A DNA stretch of 64,000 bases, taken from positions 5,022,001-5,086,000 of the forward strand of contig NC_061475.1 of assembly GCF_022581195.2 (NCBI RefSeq). Reading direction: 5' to 3'. Position numbers and translations under genes: made by a program. Source of the DNA: Helicoverpa zea (Eukaryota; Arthropoda; Insecta; Lepidoptera; Noctuidae). Below the pieces are notes generated by a model. It had not been told where the DNA came from. It was given only the letters and a program-made list of their open reading frames with translations, and did no database searches. This document shows, piece after piece, positions 12,209-23,114 of the stretch (positions are counted from its first letter, which is position 1; each line of letters starts with the position of its first letter).

Positions 12209-13470
12209 ATGTAATTACATAAGTAATATACATGGGATAGACTAATGTTCATTTTCAATACGTTGAACAATTTGCAATAATAATTATTACTGATTTTATT
12301 GATTTCGTTGGCCACCACAACAGGAGAACAATGCCTCATAAAATAAATAGTAACTTTTCTTAGTTACAGAGCTACCTTTGAAGATGTTAGTCTTAATTTT
12401 CTAGTGGCAAATAACTCATTTGTTTAGTAGAAAGTAATTTTGTTGCATTTATATGAACATTGTCTATTGTCATTGTCTTCATTATGTAAGCCGCTGATGT
12501 TGAGACGCCAAAAGTATTTTTATTTGTCTAAATAATATTAGCAAAACAGATTTTTTTCATTAATAAACTCTAATTAATTAAGAACCTATGTACTTATATT
12601 TTGATGATTTTTAATAAAAAAATAATTTAAAGAAACCAACATTACCTATTCTTACAAAGTTTCACCAAGACAATATTGTGCAAACTTCATACAAAGTTCG
12701 TTTGAAATCTATTTACTAACGAAGTCAAACCCGACCGATCTGAAAATATTAGTCTGAGTCGAAAAGTTCCGTTCCACGATTCCACAACTTTTCATATAAC
12801 TTGCGGTGTTTGTACCATTCTGTTTGACTTCTAAAACGGCGTTCGAGTGAAACGAAACGTTCTATTCAATATGGCTGCCTTAATAAAGTACAATAATACG
12901 TTTTTCAAGTTAAATACGCAAGTCGGGTTTAGATTCAATAATTGAGTTCTTTTTGGGAAGGAAATGTTAGATCTTGTAATAATTTTTTGATTTATTTAGT
13001 TAAAATAATTGTAATTTTAATTTGATTGAGGTGATTCATAAAGAACTTCAGAAACTTATAACATAAAGCAGTAATAATATGATGATGAATACCTATGTAG
13101 GTACAGTATGTGTCGTAAATAAAAGTGGGTTTAAAAGGGAGTAAAAATAATCCCTGAATGATTGAACGTCAATTTCTTCTTCTCTAAATTTGTTAATGCA
13201 AGAACCTCTTCCTATTTGTTGTCTCTGGTAACTACTTTTTTCTACTTTCATAAGTTACTGTACATCTGCATAGCACTGAAAACTAGGTTAAAAGAAAACG
13301 ACTTTTTGTTTGGTAACGAAAAAGTTGATCAGTTTTTTTTAAAGAACCGTTTGACTATCGAGTTTTTATACGTAATGTAGAGGTATTTGTTTATTCTTGT
13401 ATAATCGATTAACATATAATTATGCTTGTGTTACTTAAAATTCTATTATAATCTTATTAACACCAGTAGG
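12209..13470. other. AT-rich noncoding stretch
   Basis: Short open frames at 12154-12339 and 13162-13380 have no recognisable product. Nothing else is seen. Confidence 0.5.
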
Positions 13471-13474
13471 ATAT

Positions 13475-13660
13475 GAATTTTATCCAGACGCAGGAAGTTG
13501 TACCCTCGGAAGCAGGTAGTACAAGTTTTTTTTAATCGATCAACCTTTTCTTGGTTACAAAATAACACAGCTGCGCATTGATCATTCTTCTGACTACAGT
13601 TGAATTAGATACGCAAAATATTCCAAAGATTACGCGAGCAAAGACGAGGGCAAAAACTAG
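13475..13660 (+). mobile_element. Degenerate Helitron-like fragment ending CTAG|T
   Basis: It contains ttttatccagacgcaggaag and ends with a weakened hairpin (gcgagcaaagacgagggc) plus aaaaaCTAG followed by T at 13661. Confidence 0.45.
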
Positions 13661-15734
13661 TTATCTTTCTATAGTACCGTTGCTTGCGGCCTTGAAAACT
13701 GTAGTGGACCGTAAGGCGTTAGATTAAAATTAATTATTACGGGGCTTTTAATATGCACTGAATAAATTGAGTGATGTACCTAGTTACAGTTTTGGAATAA
13801 AAGTACTTTTTAAGTAATAGGTGAAAGGGAGATTATAGTAGATAGTTCTTCCTTTAAGATAAACGATGGATGGATTGTGTCAAAGATGATAGTATGGTTG
13901 GATATAATGTGGAAAGACGACATCTGATCCAGAAGTTTGGAGGAGGAAGACATGTTGCGACGACTGGAAATAAAATTAGGATAAGAGCAAGAGGATGAAG
14001 TTTATAAGAAATCTACGAGCCTACTTCCAGTGCCAAAAGTTTTGTAACAATCTGTGTTATTACTTCCGTTGTGAGAAAAGAGCATACCTACTCACAAAAT
14101 TGAATTTGGAATTCCAGACTCTTCATTTTGTCAATTACTAAGATGTCATGTGAGATTAGATGTGAGAAAGTTCCCTAAAACGCAGGTGAAGCCGCGAGAA
14201 CTAACTAATATTTCTACAGAAATGTTGGTTCATAACTGCACATTCTGTAGATGTACGACCGTGTCCGGTTATGTTCTCACGCCTTACCAAGAACTGCCGG
14301 GATTGTGAGGAAAAAGTGCTAAATATTGCTCCACATGGAATTTGTTCTATATAAATCCACGATTTAAAGATTACCAGCATTTCTATGACACATTAAGATT
14401 CCTTGAATACTTCTTTGATGATTCTTACTTTATTAATTTCGTGCTTATGGTATTCAGTATCAAGCGCCTCGTCTTACTGCAAAACTTTGAGTTCGTCAAA
14501 CTTTTTCATGATTTTTCGTGTAGGAAATTTAAATTAGGATGCGTTTGCAACAACAAAGAACTACAGCTAGAACAACAGCATTTATTTTGAGCAAATAGAA
14601 TTTTTCAAATCAGTTTAGTGGTTTCTGAGATTAGTGCAACCAAAATTAAAAATACCTACTTCGGTTTTAGACCATTACTAAAAATAGTAGCTGTAGATAG
14701 GTTGACGTATACCTATGTAGACAGGCATATTCTCAAATCTCAATACTCAGCCTTCACCTTTCAGAGTATATTGAAAGACACAAGTTAAATGGTCCCTCTT
14801 GCGGTCAACCAATAACTCGTCGGTTGCGGTAGGTTCATATCAACCGAAACCAAACAATATCCTGTTGTCTGTTTCTAAATAATACACATAATTGATTTAT
14901 GCTCACCGCTGCTAGGAATTTTACTTCAAGCTGGTGCTTTTATTAGAAAATGTTATTGAATGTTTGGTTTGTTACTTTGAATCCTTTTTTGTTATACAGA
15001 AGATTAGCTTCGTAACACGTGGATAAAATTAAAGCTAAAGAATTTGTTTGATCACGTCAATCTTCTTAATTAGGAATACTAGCCCTCATTTATCATCGTC
15101 TTTCTTTTTACACAGTCTACCTGTATCTCTTTTTTATTCTACCTCTCCCATAACGGGCCTGCTGGAAGAAATTTCTTTTGAGATAAGCTGTGCCCTTGTA
15201 CATTTTTTTCTATTATTTATTCTTATCTGAGTTTTTATATGTACATAAACTGTTTAAATAAAAATAAATAAAATGTATTGAAAAATAGTACGACAACCAC
15301 TTACCATGTCTAGGACAGGGCGGGTTGGATCTCGGGGAACAGCTAGTAGAAGACCACTAGAAACAAACCTACAAGATATCCTTTCTTATTGAATGATAAA
15401 ACAGCGTAATGTGGATCAATATTTTATTTATATTTTCAGATTTCTAAATGGCTAAAACCAATAAATATTATACCCAGGATGATATGAATCAATATAAAGT
15501 TAGTAGCAGCTTAAAAAGGTAATGACAAAAATATTTTTCACAAAGAAGTATTCGAGGCATTCTCAATAAATCTTATGCTAATCGGGAGGTCTGTGTCAAG
15601 TAATTAGTGCTTTTTTGGGTTCATTAAACCTTTATTTTAATGTCCACTACCTACTTCAATGCAAACTGCTATCGAGATTGTCATAATTTACTTACTTTAC
15701 ATTTATAATTATGGAGAATGCAATTTAACATTTC
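13661..15734. other. Noncoding stretch
   Basis: Possible Helitron remnants lie near 14160-14205 (aaaacgcaggtgaagccgcg) and 15310-15345 (cggggaacagctag|t). The open frame at 14342-14590 is phenylalanine-rich and unrecognised. Confidence 0.4.
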
Positions 15735-15769
15735 TTGGTCCCTTTGTAGGGTCCCTACAAAGGGACCAA
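15735..15769. repeat. Perfect 35-bp palindrome
   Basis: The arm TTGGTCCCTTTGTAGGG is followed by one T and then its exact complement, giving 17-bp arms with a 1-nt centre. It would form a long hairpin in single-stranded DNA or RNA. No poly-T terminator context or transposon boundary is evident. Confidence 0.95.
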
Positions 15770-18494
15770 CTTATATTTCAATTCGAAGAGCAATCTCTAA
15801 CCCCAGCATCCAAGATTTGACAACAGACAAAGTAATATCATTATTAAACTTCTCAATTCAAACTTGGAATTTACGGAACCCACACGAAAAGACTTTTTTG
15901 ATAAAACATTTTTTTACATAAACGTGTAAAAGGTAGACCACCCCTGACTCTGGTAGCAAACTAACTTACGACCCGCCATTAATTTTAAATGATGTCAGTG
16001 GTTGTCAACAGTTGGGTGAACGTCTTTTTTTGTCGATAATAATTTTACACGATTTATGTGTTTTGATTGTGTTCCTTGAATTTGTATTAATTTATTTTTC
16101 ATGTTTCGTTATTAGCTTTTTATTACTTTTATTGCTCCGGATTAGCCACTTGACCCGTTCTGTTTTTTGTCCCTTATAAATTTAATTTTTCATTATATGT
16201 AGATATATCTACGTTATAAGGTTTTTAATAAAGGAAGTGAGTCATGCTGATATTTTTTATCCGTGCTTATCAAGTAGCTTAAATTCCGCAAAAGCTTTGA
16301 ACTATGAATTAATTATTTTTTTTAATGAAGTCTGTATCATATTTTTACCCGACTGCCAAAGAAGGAGGGTAATGTTTTTTGAATATTGTTAAGCACCCAC
16401 TAAGGCTTGGGGTTTGTGTCGAGTATTCCCCCCTTCTCCATAACTTTATTTACATAGAGCAATAACTAAGTTATGCCATTCAGCCTCAAGCTTCATTAGA
16501 ACCCATAATACCACCAAACGGCACCAAACCACGCACCTTACCCAATTCTAAAATCGTCAAAATTCCTCAAGCACCTGATATATTTATTACCAAAAAAACC
16601 AACAGCCATTAACACTCAACGAACATGAATTATATCCTCGATCCGTCCCCAAGGAGCGTAATGTCCAAGAATTCCATTTCCATCATGTTTTTGTATCGTT
16701 TTTCTGAAGACAGAGCTACCAAAGAAGTTATTAAAGAGATAAGATCGGTGCTCACAATTTACTGGGCATCCTCTATTAGCTTGAGTCTCTCGTGAATTTT
16801 AATACTTAATTTAGTTCCCTGCTTAGATGGTGCAAAATAAAAGTGGTATGCGGGGTTTGGTTTTAGTTTTTTGAGTATATAGGTAGATTGATTGTGCCAC
16901 CTAGAAGGTGTGTAATTATTTCGGTAGTTCTTAAAGGGTGTATTGATATGGATCTAAAGAAGTTACATATTTAGTAACAAGAGTGTCTATGGAGTTTCTT
17001 GCCGGCTCTTCTCCATAAGACCAACTTTTTGGAACCGTGCAAATAGTGTGACTTTTCATAGGTGCCTGCAAAGGCCTATGTGAAAAAAAAAGATTTTGAT
17101 TTTGAAAAATTTTGGTTGAAACGGATATATTGAGCTCAGTGTAGGAACTGAAAAAAAATTGAGAATGTTTTTGAATGTGAATTTTGAGATAATTTTTGCC
17201 AAGGTCTCATCAAGGACGTTTAACTCAGGAAACATATTCGTCGTATGAAAACATTCACTTTTGCACAAACGATGCAAAGCAGTGAAGTAATATGACGGAA
17301 AACCTTTCTCTTACAGATTGCACCACACAAATGATTACTGTAGTCGATACCATCGAACAGCTTAATAATCTACAAGAAATTTCTGGAGTGTAATTAGTTA
17401 AGAAATTAATAACATGCACATTGATAATGATGACGGCCATTTATGACGTTCCATGAATATCATAATTTTATTGTGTAAAGCTGGAAAATTAATAGCTAGT
17501 GATTACATCTCTATAATTTTTGTTTTTATAAATCTGTCCTGAGTATGTAGGTTCTTTAGTGTTGTGTAAAAAGATTTATTTACATTTTGGTCCATTGATA
17601 CGGAATCATTTAAAGTACACACAGTTTACAGTAGCACATAATATTTATATATCATTGCATTACTTTATAGCATTTTTCTAAAAAATATTTAAAAATGAGT
17701 AAATGAAAGAAAAAGTTAGCTACCGATATCGGGCACAGGGTTCAAGGTACCGGTGGTTAAGACTTTAGGACCCTAGAAACAGAAACGTCCTCACAATCAG
17801 CGCCGTATCAGGAAGCCTTGCCTTCTGAATCAGTTCCTTAATCGTTATTTTATCATTATAGTTATAGCTTGATAAATGGTATGACTAATCTTATTGCAGT
17901 CTTTATTCATATGACATTATATTCAATCAAGCTTATTTATAACTTCTTCTAAATCTCATTTAGTATCAATTTTATGAAGGCTGTAACTTTTATGACTTAG
18001 AATGATTAGCTCATAACTTTATTTTGTAAACTGCAATTTAAAATTAATGTAAATGCTTCGTACTACATTTTTTCTTGGAACTCACTTCGTTGCAGCGTCA
18101 TACATACTCTGGAGTCCGCTTTATCCTAGATGGAATTTAACTGGTGTACTTATAGAGGTAGCTTCTAAAGCAAAAATGTTAATGCTCAGGGTAGCTAGTC
18201 TAAAGTTAGATTAGAAATTCTATTACACTTCAAGTTTACTATTTCTTAGAATTGCATATTCAATGTCATTTGCATATAACGGCTTGCATTCTTTGATTTC
18301 TTTGGATTAGTTGAAATTCTTTCTATTGCTTATTTCAGCTCCATGAGGAATTTAAATTTCGTAGTCTTAAGGTGGAATTGTTCGCATCACATGATGATTG
18401 TGGAAACTTAGTAAAAGTGTTGATACAATAATTAAATATCAATTTAATTTTCAGTTAACACTTTATGCTTCTTTCTGAAAACGACTAGGAATTT
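15770..18494. other. AT-rich noncoding stretch
   Basis: I see no element ends, tails or gene motifs. Open frames at 17056-17440 (-) are unrecognised. Confidence 0.5.
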
Positions 18495-18518
18495 AAAAGC
18501 CTTAATATTAAGGCTTTT
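18495..18518. repeat. Perfect 24-bp palindrome
   Basis: AAAAGCCTTAAT is followed directly by its complement ATTAAGGCTTTT, with no spacer. Confidence 0.95.
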
Positions 18519-19260
18519 CTCATACATTACTTGGTAATTGTTTTATTCATCATGTCCTGATGAGATATATCCTCCGAAATGTTCAACCTCCTCACAGATG
18601 ATATCACCAACTCTTTAAAGGTTCGAACACATTTTTCAAAGGAAATCACAAAATCAACAGAACGTTAAGACGCAGGTGGTCTTTATGACCTCGTATAAAA
18701 GGTTTTAATATGATACTTAGTATGTAGGAGGGTATCCGTTCAATGTAAGTGCTTTTTAAACATGGATGCTACCTGGTGTCAGTTACATTACCCGCTTTGA
18801 GACGATACAAGTAATTAAAAGATAACTGTCGCATTTTTAGGCTTCGATAAAGGATTATCTCTTAACGGTATTTCGTCCTTTAGTTCAATGCGATTGTAAA
18901 ATAATTATCGTACGTTTTATGTGCATTTTTGGTATTTGTGCTCAATATTTTAATGGATAGAAGAGTGGGGTTATTAACTTTAATAGGAAAATAATGACAC
19001 ATTCTTTGACTCATTGCTGCGACACGCTTTGAAATTTCGAACTTTACTGCCCTTAAAGTGATCCGAACTTCAGTATACGACAAAATGAAAATTTTTATTT
19101 GGTGGTATTTAATTTATGAGTCTCGCTTTTGACTATTTACGAGTAATACTTGTAAAGCAGTAAAAAAATTGGAGCTTCACTATAAAAATACTCTTCTTAG
19201 TTTTATTTGCTCACCACTTCTTTAATAGTCTTACAAGTAATTAAAAACTATAAGAAGCCG
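18519..19260. other. AT-rich noncoding stretch
   Basis: The open frame at 18880-19083 (-) is unrecognised. Nothing else is seen. Confidence 0.5.
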
Positions 19261-19339
19261 ACAGCTACCGTTCAAAAACTTCAACACAACGTTAAACTGA
19301 TATCAATATCAATGACATTCGATACTTATTGAGCGGAGA

Positions 19340-19500
19340 TCATTCGTAATCCCCGTTACGTATAGCGTATGTGCATTAAGCCTTAAGTGACTCGTCGTGG
19401 TCACTGATATACTTAAACCGAGGCTTTACGAGTCACAACAGGTTAGGGAGGCTTCAGACTGCCCGTGTGAACGCGAGTCTGTGTGTGTGGTATGCGCGAT
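19340..19500 (+). promoter_or_regulatory. Candidate CpG-containing promoter or enhancer island
   Basis: This short stretch is richer in G, C and CpG than its surroundings (gactcgtcgtggtcactg, aacgcgagtctgtgtgtg) and contains an initiator-like TTCAGACT near 19454. A pure pyrimidine run follows at 19499-19522. An ATG at 19492 opens only 19 codons (MRDSFFFLFFLRFG...), driven by the T run, so I do not call a coding exon. It could be an upstream start site of the Wnt gene, an enhancer, or neither. Confidence 0.25.
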
Positions 19501-19522
19501 TCTTTTTTTTTTCTTTTTTTTT

Positions 19523-21227
19523 TGCGTTTTGGTCCTAGTGTTGTTTTATAATTGGTGGTTGTGATTTTATTTTGTGGCTGTTGTAGATTAAAATTGGTCA
19601 TTTTGTACGATGTTATTGTTTTTGTTCTTTTTAGTTATTTACTTAATGAATCTGTTAAGTTGGAGAACGGAGATAGTTAGGTTGGTCTAAATAACTCTTA
19701 AGATACCGATTACACATAATACTATTCTACAAACATAAAACATAATCAGTACAAGATGGTCAGACATTATAAAAGCAATTCACAATAGCTTTTTATATTT
19801 CTCCAACATTACATTATAATATAGATATTAACTGGTCCTTTTAAAAAACAATAAAACTCATCATAATAAACTTGTATACCTTAAAGTACTTGTACGAAGC
19901 TTTTAACAAGTCCTTTCATATATTTTACGATAATATTTTTCTAATAGCTCTCATATTTATTTTTAGTCTGGCAACTTTGAGTTTAGCGTTGTCATTTGCA
20001 TAAGTATTCATTTGCCGAGTGGTCTGACTATTATGTGACTTCTTTAGCTTTACTGAGAAATGTTCTAGTCTATGGATGTTGACTTGTTGCTATATAGCTA
20101 AAACATTCCAGCGTTGACATATTACTTTTGATACATTATTGCGTGCTGAGTGCGGGTAAAAGGATCAGCTTTTTTGGTCCTTATAATGGTTTCTTAAGAA
20201 CTAAATATTGATGTATATGTTCACCTATCACATAATATTGCTCTATATTATTTTTAGTAAATGTTACATTTTCTTTAGATATTTAAAAGTTTTCATCTTA
20301 AACCTATACCCCGGTTTTATCATCATTGTATACGAACAAAGCACTTGCAATAAAATATAAATATGTATGTATGTCAACGCACCTATAAAAATACAATAAA
20401 ACTCTCAATCGAGTATAACCACATTACAATTTTATACGCAGCAATAATTTTATACAGTGTAAACGCATCTTTAACTAGTACAATATGAGAAAGACAATTA
20501 CCCATAGGTATATTTGCGACAATTAGCTATGTGTTTGCTTCATAACTATATTTTCATTGCGTAAAAAAGAGCCTTATTTCTATGCGCTGTAGGTTAATTA
20601 AGAAAATAAAAAATACAGATACCTTGCCTATAATTTCTGGCCCTAATGGTCCTTACACTGTAAAATGGAAGGCCTTTTCCGTAATGCTCATGGAGTATTA
20701 GAATAATTACTGATACTGCTATTTGAATAGCATCCGAATCATTACTATGCAATCTCGTCCCTTGCTAGATACTTCATGCCATGGAGAAAAGATTAGCAAG
20801 TCAGCAAGTCTGATTATTGAGCTGACTGCCAAGAATTTACCGTTGAATCTCAACTTCAAAGAAGTTCGTTAAAAATAAAAATTCTTTGAAAAATTGTCTT
20901 TGAATTCCGCGGAAAGAAGGACCACACACTTTAGCAATTATTATGTAAAATTATATGAGTTTGTATTAATTATCTTTTAATGTAGTCATCCTAATGCGTA
21001 GGATACCCTTATTAGTTTCGATAACATCTCGATTGAATCGGCGGGTTTGCTCGGCTATTTAATGGCGAGGTCTTAATAAAAATGTTATGGGATTTAAAAT
21101 TTTATTTAGATGTGTGTATAAAATAGCGAAGTAAAATATGTTTCTGTGCTGTCAAATGTGCAATTTAGGGTTATTTTTTGACGATGTATTAAAAAACTGT
21201 GATTTCTGATGCTTTTAAGCTTGAGTA
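19523..21227. other. AT-rich noncoding stretch
   Basis: No gene or element is recognised. TGGTCCTT occurs on one strand or the other at 19833, 20175, 20647 and 20917. Confidence 0.45.
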
Positions 21228-22037
21228 GGTACAGTCAGCACCAAAAGTCGATGAACAGAATCAACGTGACAAAACACCTGTTCAGCAGGTGAAAATTTTA
21301 TCAAATACGCATAGTTTTTCAAAAATGTTTTATCTAACAAAAAGGTAAATTAATCATTAATTAAAACTGTTATCAGTTTTCTGAAAATCACTTCAAAAAC
21401 TTTTCAAAACACCGACGAACTTTCTGCCAGCAATTAGTCCAAAACAAGGTTTAACCAATTTCTTAGCAATTGTACAAAATTCAAATTTACAATACACTCT
21501 CACGCTTGCTTGGCTAACCCTTTTGATGCTAGAAACATACTACAATCATTAAAACCCTTTGAAATACACGTTAAGTCCTTAAAACTAAGATTTCGCATAG
21601 GTGCCCGCTTTTTTTGCAAAAGAGTGTATTTCCAAAATAATTATTAAAATTATTGAAATAGATACTAACGTGTTAACATACATTATTAAGGTCAAGCAAG
21701 TACTGTCCCAAAAGTAGCTGAACAACATAAGCGTCAAAAGTACATTAACACACGGCAACATTAAAAATATACTTTGTTAACCTAATTTTGTATTTACTGC
21801 TGTTTAGTGACTTTTGATACAATGATGTTCAGCGACATTTGGATTGATGGTGTACAGCGACTTTAGGAATACTAGTGCACAGATACTTTTGAAATACTCG
21901 TGTTTAACGACTTTTGTAAGTTTCTGGTGTACAGTCTATTTTGTTTCCTAGTTGCGACTATAACTTAGGGCATTTTATTGTGAACAGGTGTTTTGTCATG
22001 TTGATTCTGTTCATCGACTTTTGGTGCTGACTGTACC
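21228..22037. mobile_element. 810-bp MITE with 57-bp terminal inverted repeats and subterminal repeats
   Basis: The left end GGTACAGTCAGCACCAAAAG and the exact complement at the right end extend to 57 bp with one mismatch (21228-21284 and 21981-22037). Both ends abut TA, giving a TA duplication as in Tc1/mariner-type elements. Inside the right end are about six diverged units resembling GTGTACAGCGACTTTTG, spaced 23-28 bp (about 21800-21940), with inverted relatives near 21710. There is no transposase frame, so it is non-autonomous. Confidence 0.85.
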
Positions 22038-22887
22038 TATACCTACCTGCGTTTTGATACGGCATTTAGATCAATTTAAAGTTGTGCTGAATGGTAAGTT
22101 AATTTTATATTCCTGAAATATATATTCCGAAGCTCGTGATTTCCCTAATACCTAAGTACTTGTCAACCATCAATCTAAATGATTTTTATAAATAACTCCC
22201 CACTGCACAGTGCACAGTGAAAGTACATTCAAATATTCCTAAACTGTCCCACAAATGCTATTAAATATTTGTACATTATTGTGAAGAATGTCGGATTCGC
22301 GACAATGCTGTATAAATTCCGACGACACAAAGAAACAGTTATTGAGGAGAGTGCAGCCGCGGTGTACTCAATGTTAGGATATAGGGTTGCTGAAGATTCT
22401 TTACAATATTTCTGTTTAGGTATTTTTAGGCTTTACTTTTTTTCCTGATTGTTATGTGTTGTATGATAGAGGCTGGGTTTAAGTAGACATTCTTCATTCA
22501 AAGTCGATTGAAAAAAAAAAATCAAAAATTCATAAGTCAATAAGTTTTGTAAAAAACATTCTTTCATAAATGGCCACCTATGCAAGAAATACCTACATTA
22601 TACATTATTAATGTATTAAAGAAAACCTTTTTGTGCGAGGCTGAAATCTTCATACTTTAAGTATAGGTATATATATATATATATATATATGTCTTTATCG
22701 TTAAAGAAATGAAATGTATAAAATCACGAAATATTTTTTTTACAATGAATAAATATTGTAGCAACCCTAATCATAAGAATAGTGCATTTGAGCGGCAGCG
22801 TTGGGTTATCGCGCGTCAACAGGCAGCCGCGCGGCAGACGAACTGTTAATTGTCAAATTACGATTTTCACTATTTAAATATCTACTA
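22038..22887. other. AT-rich stretch with (TA)n and a small GC patch
   Basis: A (TA)n run occupies 22668-22690. A GC/CpG-rich patch at about 22786-22850 (gagcggcagcgttgggttat, ggcagccgcgcggcagacga) borders the next MITE and could be regulatory. Confidence 0.4.
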
Positions 22888-23114
22888 TAGTTCGGCCATT
22901 CAGAGAATGCGTTCCTGACACGTCGCGATTGAACTGACGACGTAACTTTGCAATGGCGTTGCAGTTACGATAAAAATATTTTTGCTGGTTGTTTACCGTT
23001 TTAACAATTGAGGAGCATTAAAACAACATTATTATATCAATAATCAATGAATGTTATAATTTCGTCAGTTCAATCGCGACGTGTCAGGAACGCATTCTCT
23101 GAATGGCCGAACTA
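22888..23114. mobile_element. 227-bp MITE with about 55-bp terminal inverted repeats
   Basis: TAGTTCGGCCATTCAGAGAA at the left has its complement at the right. The match runs through the whole segment ending ...cgcgattgaactgacga. TA on both sides is the likely target duplication. An inner near-palindrome (cgtaactttgcaatggcgtt...) follows the left arm. There is no coding capacity. The near-identity of the arms suggests a fairly recent insertion. Confidence 0.85.

Noticed and set aside
19492..19550. ATG followed by MRDSFFFLFFLRFG as a possible signal peptide
   Set aside because: The hydrophobic run comes from a poly-T tract, and no good donor follows before the stop.
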